A stretch of DNA of 7,495 nucleotides from Faecenecus sp036648855 (GTDB taxonomy: Bacteria; Bacillota_I; Bacilli_A; RF39; UBA660). This document shows, piece after piece, positions 4,764 to 7,495 of the stretch (positions are counted from its first letter, which is position 1; each line of letters starts with the position of its first letter). The stretch covers positions 1 through 7,495 of the forward strand of contig JAVWCU010000045.1 in the NCBI GenBank assembly GCA_036648855.1, read 5' to 3'. The notes under the pieces are model-generated. The model saw only the letters and a program-made list of their open reading frames with translations, was not told where the DNA came from and did no database searches. Made by a program: the position numbers and the translations under genes.

Positions 4764-4858
4764 TACCTTAATTGTAGTTCTTTTATGCTTTGTTGTCAAT
4801 AACTTTTTTAAGATATTTAAAACTTTTTATAAGATATTTTAAGTAGTTGCTACTTTGT
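4764..4858 (-). repeat. Promoter-bearing direct repeat, copy 1
   Basis: This 95-bp segment is repeated at 4875-4959 with a 10-bp deletion and a couple of substitutions. It includes a complete leftward promoter and the A/T-rich block upstream of its -35 box. Duplication of the whole promoter is clear from near identity. Confidence 0.8.
4771..4799 (-). promoter_or_regulatory. Sigma-A promoter P1 (leftward)
   Basis: On the minus strand TTGACA (4799-4794) is followed by exactly 17 bp and TACAAT (4776-4771). That is a perfect -35 box, ideal spacing and a five-of-six -10 box. A/T-rich runs lie upstream of the -35 box and could act as an UP element. The start point is predicted near 4764. It most likely drives the leader and the nine-gene run. 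Confidence 0.85.
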
Positions 4859-4874
4859 ATCTTATTTGTGTTAT

Positions 4875-4959
4875 TACCTTAATTGTAGTTCTTTTATGCT
4901 TTGTTGTCAATAACTTTTTAAAACTTTTTATAAGATATTTTAAGTAGTTGCTCCTTTGT
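4875..4959 (-). repeat. Promoter-bearing direct repeat, copy 2
   Basis: Second copy of the repeat at 4764-4858. It is 10 bp shorter because one AAGATATTT-like unit between the two A/T runs upstream of the -35 box is missing. The core promoter is unchanged. Confidence 0.8.
4882..4910 (-). promoter_or_regulatory. Sigma-A promoter P2 (leftward)
   Basis: TTGACA (4910-4905), a 17-bp spacer and TACAAT (4887-4882) on the minus strand, identical to P1 including the spacer. Transcripts from here would run through P1 and begin near 4875. Two tandem identical promoters suggest strong expression. Confidence 0.85.
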
Positions 4960-5510
4960 GTTCTATATCATTTTTAGAGTCAACCTTGGTCACAATGCCA
5001 AGGAATTAAAATTTCTAATCTTAGATTTAAGATTAACGTTCTATAAATTTCCGACTCTTCACCGTTCAATAGTTTCAAGCTTCTACTATACATTATTGCC
5101 AAACTCAAGTTTTTTATACATGTTATAAAAATATAATGCAGTAGCTCAAGTTTTGTATATATATATTTATTTATCTTATTAAGTAAATAATAACACAACG
5201 TATATAGTATCGCAACAACTATTTTAATATTTATTTAATTATTTTTTCTATTAATAATAGTTAGTGCTTTTCTAATATATATAGATATATTAATAAGAGG
5301 AACAATGCTATCTTACAGTTATCTATATAGATGTATTGTCTGCAATGCTATCTTACAGACTTATATAACTACTTATAGACTTACATTATTATAGAAGTAA
5401 ACTATCAATTTTTTGCTTTTTAAAGTGCTTCTATTGTAGTTGTAGCAACGTACGAGGTCGTGTTTATTAGCTTACAATAATATATACTATAATTATGCAG
5501 AACTTATTTA
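4960..5510. other. Non-coding stretch with small hairpins and short repeats
   Basis: No convincing gene. The visible structure is a hairpin with CCTTGG/CCAAGG arms (4984-5003), a perfect 8-bp hairpin TAATCTTA/TAAGATTA (5016-5035) that uses the same stem as the inner part of the 4173-4250 hairpin, and a 16-bp direct repeat CAATGCTATCTTACAG at about 5306 and 5344. The + strand is richer in C than G around 5041-5100 (about 16 C to 5 G) and the bias then fades and reverses. Confidence 0.5.
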
Positions 5511-5520
5511 ATTTGTTTAA

Positions 5521-5592
5521 CAAATGGTTATAACAATTGCTAATTAGAATTTGTAATTACAATTTACAATAACAAATTGTTATAACCATTTG
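5521..5592. repeat. 18-bp inverted repeat with 36-bp centre
   Basis: CAAATGGTTATAACAATT (5521-5538) is the exact reverse complement of 5575-5592. The centre contains the palindrome TTGTAATTACAA. The left arm and its flank, about 45 bp from 5512, recur with few changes near 6183 inside the CAATTG array, so this palindrome and the array share an origin. It may be a protein-binding site, a cruciform, or part of a replication or transfer origin. Confidence 0.65.
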
Positions 5593-5632
5593 ATATGCGT
5601 GCCATATAAATAATTTTTTATAGTAAAATATA

Positions 5633-5719
5633 TTGACTTTTATATTGTTTGTGTTATTACATATAATTTTTAAGTTTTTTAGATAATGTTAGATAAGTAT
5701 ATTTTAATATAAAAGTCAA
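5633..5719. repeat. 14-bp inverted repeat
   Basis: TTGACTTTTATATT (5633-5646) is the exact reverse complement of 5706-5719, with 59 bp between. A further AAAAGTCAAGTA lies near 5956. TTGACT resembles a -35 box in both arms, but no well-spaced -10 box follows in either direction, so I list it as a repeat and not as promoters. Confidence 0.55.
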
Positions 5720-5830
5720 GTACTAATTTTTAGCGTAAAAGTTTAGTAAAAGTGTTATTGACAAAATCAAGAATGTAGCAATTGCAATGGTTCTATCATT
5801 TTGATAGTTAGTATTACTAAACTTTTTATT

Positions 5831-5907
5831 GAGCCATTTAAATGGATTTTAAAAGGGCGAACGTTCTTTAAAGGTATAAATACCTTAAAGAGTATATATA
5901 AAGGCTC
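5831..5907. repeat. Nested inverted repeat
   Basis: GAGCC (5831-5835) pairs with GGCTC (5903-5907). Inside is a stronger hairpin, CTTTA-A-AGGTAT (5866-5877) with ATACCTTAAAG (5880-5890), carrying one bulged A. The palindrome GAACGTTC (5859-5866) adjoins it. No U-run follows on either strand within the stem context, so terminator function is not supported. Confidence 0.4.
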
Positions 5908-6009
5908 TAACATAGTTTAAATAGAAGTAGCTAATTATCATAATGATAAATGTTAAAAAGTCAAGTAATATTTGTATATTTGCTAATATTTTTTTAGTAA
6001 CTAATTGTA

Positions 6010-6530
6010 GAACCATTTGTAATGTATTTGTATAACCAATTGTTAATGTATTTGTTCTATAAATGGTTATGTATTTGTTGCTATAAATTGTCAACAATTG
6101 GTTACTATAATCGGTCTTGTAAATTGCAGTATAAATTATACTATAAATGGTTAACCATTGGTCACTACAATTTGTTAATGTATTTGTTTAACAATTGGTT
6201 ATACAATTGCTAATTAGAATTTATAATAACAATTGGTTATATGATTTACAATAACAATTGGTCATAACAATTGGTTGTATAAGTTGTCGTATACATTGTA
6301 AACAATTTGTCGCTACAATTGGTTGCTACTATTGATTATTACATTGTCAACAATTGGTCACCACAATTGGTTAATGTATTTGTTATTATAAGTTGTTAAC
6401 CATTGGTCGCTACAATTGGTGTATAAGTTGTTGACAATTTGTCATAACAATTGGTTAGTACATTGTTATATGAATGGTATAGTAAGTTGTTGTATAAATG
6501 GTTAACCATTTGTTATATGATTAGTTAATG
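6010..6530. repeat. CAATTG-centred iteron-like array
   Basis: Exact CAATTG occurs at 6037, 6095, 6192, 6204, 6230, 6255, 6268, 6316, 6351, 6364, 6413 and 6448, mostly within ACAATTGGTYA. Variants such as ACCATTGG, ACAATTTGT and AAATGGTTA fill the gaps. Twelve copies in about 420 bp is roughly a hundred times what base composition predicts by a rough estimate. Iterated short motifs in AT-rich DNA are typical of plasmid origins and partition sites, but no initiator gene is present here to confirm this. Confidence 0.7.
6255..6447. repeat. Tandem 96-bp higher-order repeat (two units)
   Basis: The CAATTG positions repeat with a period of 96-97 bp: 6255/6351, 6268/6364, 6316/6413 and 6351/6448. 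The units share CAATTGGTCA-x-x-ACAATTGGTT at their start and GGTCGCTACAATTGGT-like sequence (TTTGTCGC in unit 1) in the middle. The intervening sequence has diverged, so the motif spacing appears better kept than the filler. Confidence 0.7.
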
Positions 6531-6542
6531 TATATATAGTAG

Positions 6543-6640
6543 ATATAATGTATAGATGTGTAGCTTATTGTTATATAATGTATATATATGTATAAGTATG
6601 TTATATAATGTATAGATGCGTAGCTTATTGTTATATAATG
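6543..6640. repeat. Direct repeat of about 38 bp, period 60
   Basis: The block running from ATATAATGTATAGATG through TAGCTTATTGTTATATAATG occurs at 6543-6580 and 6603-6640 with a single T/C difference. The filler between is TA-rich. No gene or recognised signal is attached. Confidence 0.65.
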
Positions 6641-6960
6641 TTATAATATGTAGAAAAAAGCGACCTATTTAAATGGACTGTAAGAGCGTTAGATAAGATA
6701 TGTAGATAGTTATATCCTTATAGTTAATAGAGTTGTTACGTTGCCTTATATAGCTTAATATAGTTAATAGTATAAGTGTTCGATATAATAAAGAACATAT
6801 GTTATATATAATGTAATAACGTGTCGATGTGTGGCATAATATAGTGTTAACTTGTATTGTTTGTAATATATTGTAAAGATATGTGAGTTGTAAGGTATAG
6901 TGTAGCATATTATATAAAATAATGTTATATAGTGTATAATATATAATAATAGTGTATCAT
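6641..6960. other. AT-rich non-coding stretch without a recognised feature
   Basis: The stretch contains ATTTAAATGGA near 6667, also seen near 5836, and TA-rich low-complexity DNA. G outnumbers C on the + strand. I see no gene with a ribosome-binding site on either strand and no clear hairpin. Confidence 0.4.
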
Positions 6961-7300
6961 ATATAATAATAATAGTAATTATTGTAGGATAGTTGGTTAT
7001 TAAGTAGGATAGAGTAGAATTATTGTAGATTTATTGATATATTGTATGATATAGTAGATTGATAGATATTATTGTTATTTTTATAATATGATTATACATT
7101 TCATTATATAATATATGATTTATAGATATGGTGATGAATAGTGTATATTATTGTAGAATTATAGTAGATTGATGGATATAGTTATTATTTTTGTAATAAT
7201 ATTATATATATAGTATGATAAAGTGTAATAGTAGGATAATGTGAGATATATTGTAGAATTATTGTGTAATATGATTGATATAGTAGGATAATGGAGAAAA
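6961..7300 (+). other. C-depleted (A/T/G-only) segment
   Basis: By hand count the + strand has about 63 G and 2 C in these 340 bases. It is built from short related phrases such as GTAGAATTAT, ATAGTAGATTGAT and GTAGGATA. An imperfect direct repeat ATAGTAGATTGATRGATAT lies at 7051-7069 and 7161-7179, 110 bp apart. No coding potential is seen. Confidence 0.75.
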
Positions 7301-7353
7301 TGAGAAAATGTAAACTGTTTGTCCTATTTATGGTACTTTGTATTACTTACTAG
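7291..7353 (+). CDS. Possible 20-residue hydrophobic peptide
   Basis: A short open frame reads MEKMRKCKLFVLFMVLCITY: a basic N-terminus followed by a hydrophobic core, like the front of a signal peptide or a tiny membrane peptide. The only ribosome-site candidate, AGGA, lies just 3-4 nt before ATG, closer than is usual. Its codons (CTG, GTC, CTA) differ from those of the leftward genes. Precursors of inhibitor peptides on pheromone-responsive enterococcal plasmids have this general shape, but nothing here proves a relation. It could be chance. Confidence 0.2.
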   Translation: MEKMRKCKLFVLFMVLCITY

Positions 7354-7359
7354 CCACAT

Positions 7360-7391
7360 TCTCAAAATGATATAATATTGTCTCAAAATGA
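7360..7391 (+). promoter_or_regulatory. Direct-repeat operator around a TATAAT box
   Basis: TCTCAAAATGA occurs at 7360-7370 and 7381-7391, exactly 21 bp apart (two helical turns), with TATAAT at 7371-7376 between them. ATTCTCA and TGAGAAT at the outer edges also form an inverted repeat. No good -35 box lies 16-19 bp upstream, which fits an activator-dependent or repressed promoter for a gene to the right. The regulator is not in the window. Confidence 0.5.
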
Positions 7392-7444
7392 GAATAAGGG
7401 GGTGGGTGTAGAAATTTGTCAGTATATGGTTTTTTATGTAGTTT

Positions 7445-7473
7445 GGTAAAGAGTTCAACTAGAACTATTTACC
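7445..7473 (+). promoter_or_regulatory. Hairpin or operator in the leader of the next gene
   Basis: GGTAAA-x-AGTTC (7445-7456) and GAACT-x-TTTACC (7462-7473) are inverted around a 5-nt centre, with one opposed mismatch. No U-run follows, so it is not a terminator. It lies between the TATAAT box and a ribosome-site-like sequence, so operator or leader hairpin is the better reading. Confidence 0.5.
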
Positions 7474-7484
7474 CTATACGACAT

Positions 7485-7492
7485 AAGGGGGG
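7485..7492 (+). promoter_or_regulatory. Probable ribosome-binding site of a gene beyond the edge
   Basis: AAGGGGGG followed by TTA at the last bases of the window can pair with 16S rRNA through a G-U pair. The first gene of the leftward run uses a similar AAGGGG. No start codon is reached before the window ends, so this is a prediction about the next bases. Confidence 0.4.
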
Positions 7493-7495
7493 TTA

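Larger units (their letters stand above)
4123..4764 (-). ncRNA. Long structured 5' leader RNA of the operon (unknown family)
   Basis: The two leftward promoters at 4771-4910 would start transcripts near 4764 or 4875 and leave about 640-750 nt before the first start codon. Within this the sequence folds into several nested pairings: 4612-4690, 4404-4560, 4173-4250 and 4248-4273. There is no open frame of useful length with a ribosome site on the minus strand. I considered tmRNA, RNase P, group I and group II introns and saw none of their signature motifs. It could be a cis-regulatory leader or a free-standing structured RNA processed from the operon transcript. Boundaries are estimates. Confidence 0.45.

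Noticed and set aside
4980..5198. Leftward 72-residue open frame ending in LEILIPWHCDQG
   Set aside because: No ribosome-binding site before its ATG, odd composition compared with the neighbouring genes, and it overlaps several hairpins.
5633..5790. Promoters from TTGACT or TTGACA at 5633 and 5758
   Set aside because: No acceptable -10 box lies 16-18 bp downstream of either.
6022..6213. Rightward 63-residue frame (and a leftward one at 5885-6097) across the CAATTG array
   Set aside because: The peptides are translated repeats rich in Y, L and C with no ribosome site; the DNA repeat explains them.
6010..6530. CRISPR array
   Set aside because: Motifs are short, unevenly spaced and degenerate, spacers are not unique, and no cas gene is present.
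6669..6908. Leftward 79-residue open frame
   Set aside because: It has biased Y/I/L/T composition from TA-rich DNA and no ribosome-binding site.
7416..7495. Rightward frame from TTG at 7416, open to the edge, with AGGGGGTGGG upstream
   Set aside because: It crosses the 7445-7473 hairpin, has no recognisable sequence, and the later AAGGGGGG is a better start signal for a gene outside. It cannot be fully excluded from this window alone.

Overview
This window looks like accessory DNA of a very AT-rich Gram-positive anaerobe (Bacillota, Clostridia-like), most likely from a conjugative plasmid, an integrative conjugative element or a large phage. The reasons are the strong AGGAGG ribosome-binding sites, heavy use of ATA and AGA codons, an ArdA anti-restriction gene, a run of tiny unrecognised genes, and a long repeat-filled non-coding stretch. 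No chromosomal housekeeping gene, rRNA, tRNA, CRISPR array or insertion sequence was seen.

Region 1 (1-4122) is a tightly packed leftward run of nine genes. Only ArdA, the last one (59-766), is recognised with confidence. The first gene (3823-4122, GTG start) has an OB-fold-like sequence pattern. The other seven encode proteins of 62-160 residues whose function I cannot name. Eight of the nine starts lie behind a copy of one modular intergenic cassette. Read leftward, each cassette has a variable long hairpin just after the previous stop codon, a short GTGT-type hairpin, a 5' leader of one of two types, and an almost invariant AAAATTTTAGGAGGAAT ribosome-binding block. Two pairs of cassettes are identical over about 112 and 116 bp although the genes beside them are unrelated. 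This architecture is the main unexplained feature of the window.

Region 2 (4123-4960) appears to be the control region of that run. Two direct repeats each carry a textbook leftward sigma-A promoter (TTGACA, 17 bp, TACAAT). They would make a 5' leader of about 640 nt that holds many complementary segments: a closed multi-branch domain at 4404-4560, a second stem-loop domain near 4612-4690, and two overlapping hairpins just before the first gene. I do not recognise the RNA family.

Region 3 (4960-7495) has no convincing gene. It holds inverted repeats, at least 12 CAATTG-centred motifs in about 420 bp arranged in part as a 96-bp tandem repeat, further direct repeats, and a segment (6961-7300) where the + strand has about 63 G but only 2 C. 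The G/C strand bias changes sign near 5.1-5.6 kb. This fits a replication or transfer locus, though no Rep or relaxase gene lies inside the window. At the right edge, operator-like repeats around a TATAAT box, a hairpin and a final AAGGGGGG suggest that a rightward gene begins just outside.

Working model (inference): a strong promoter pair and a long structured leader drive an operon of small, perhaps anti-defence, proteins ending in ArdA. The hairpin cassettes between genes may act in RNA processing, differential expression, or early expression from single-stranded DNA after conjugation.
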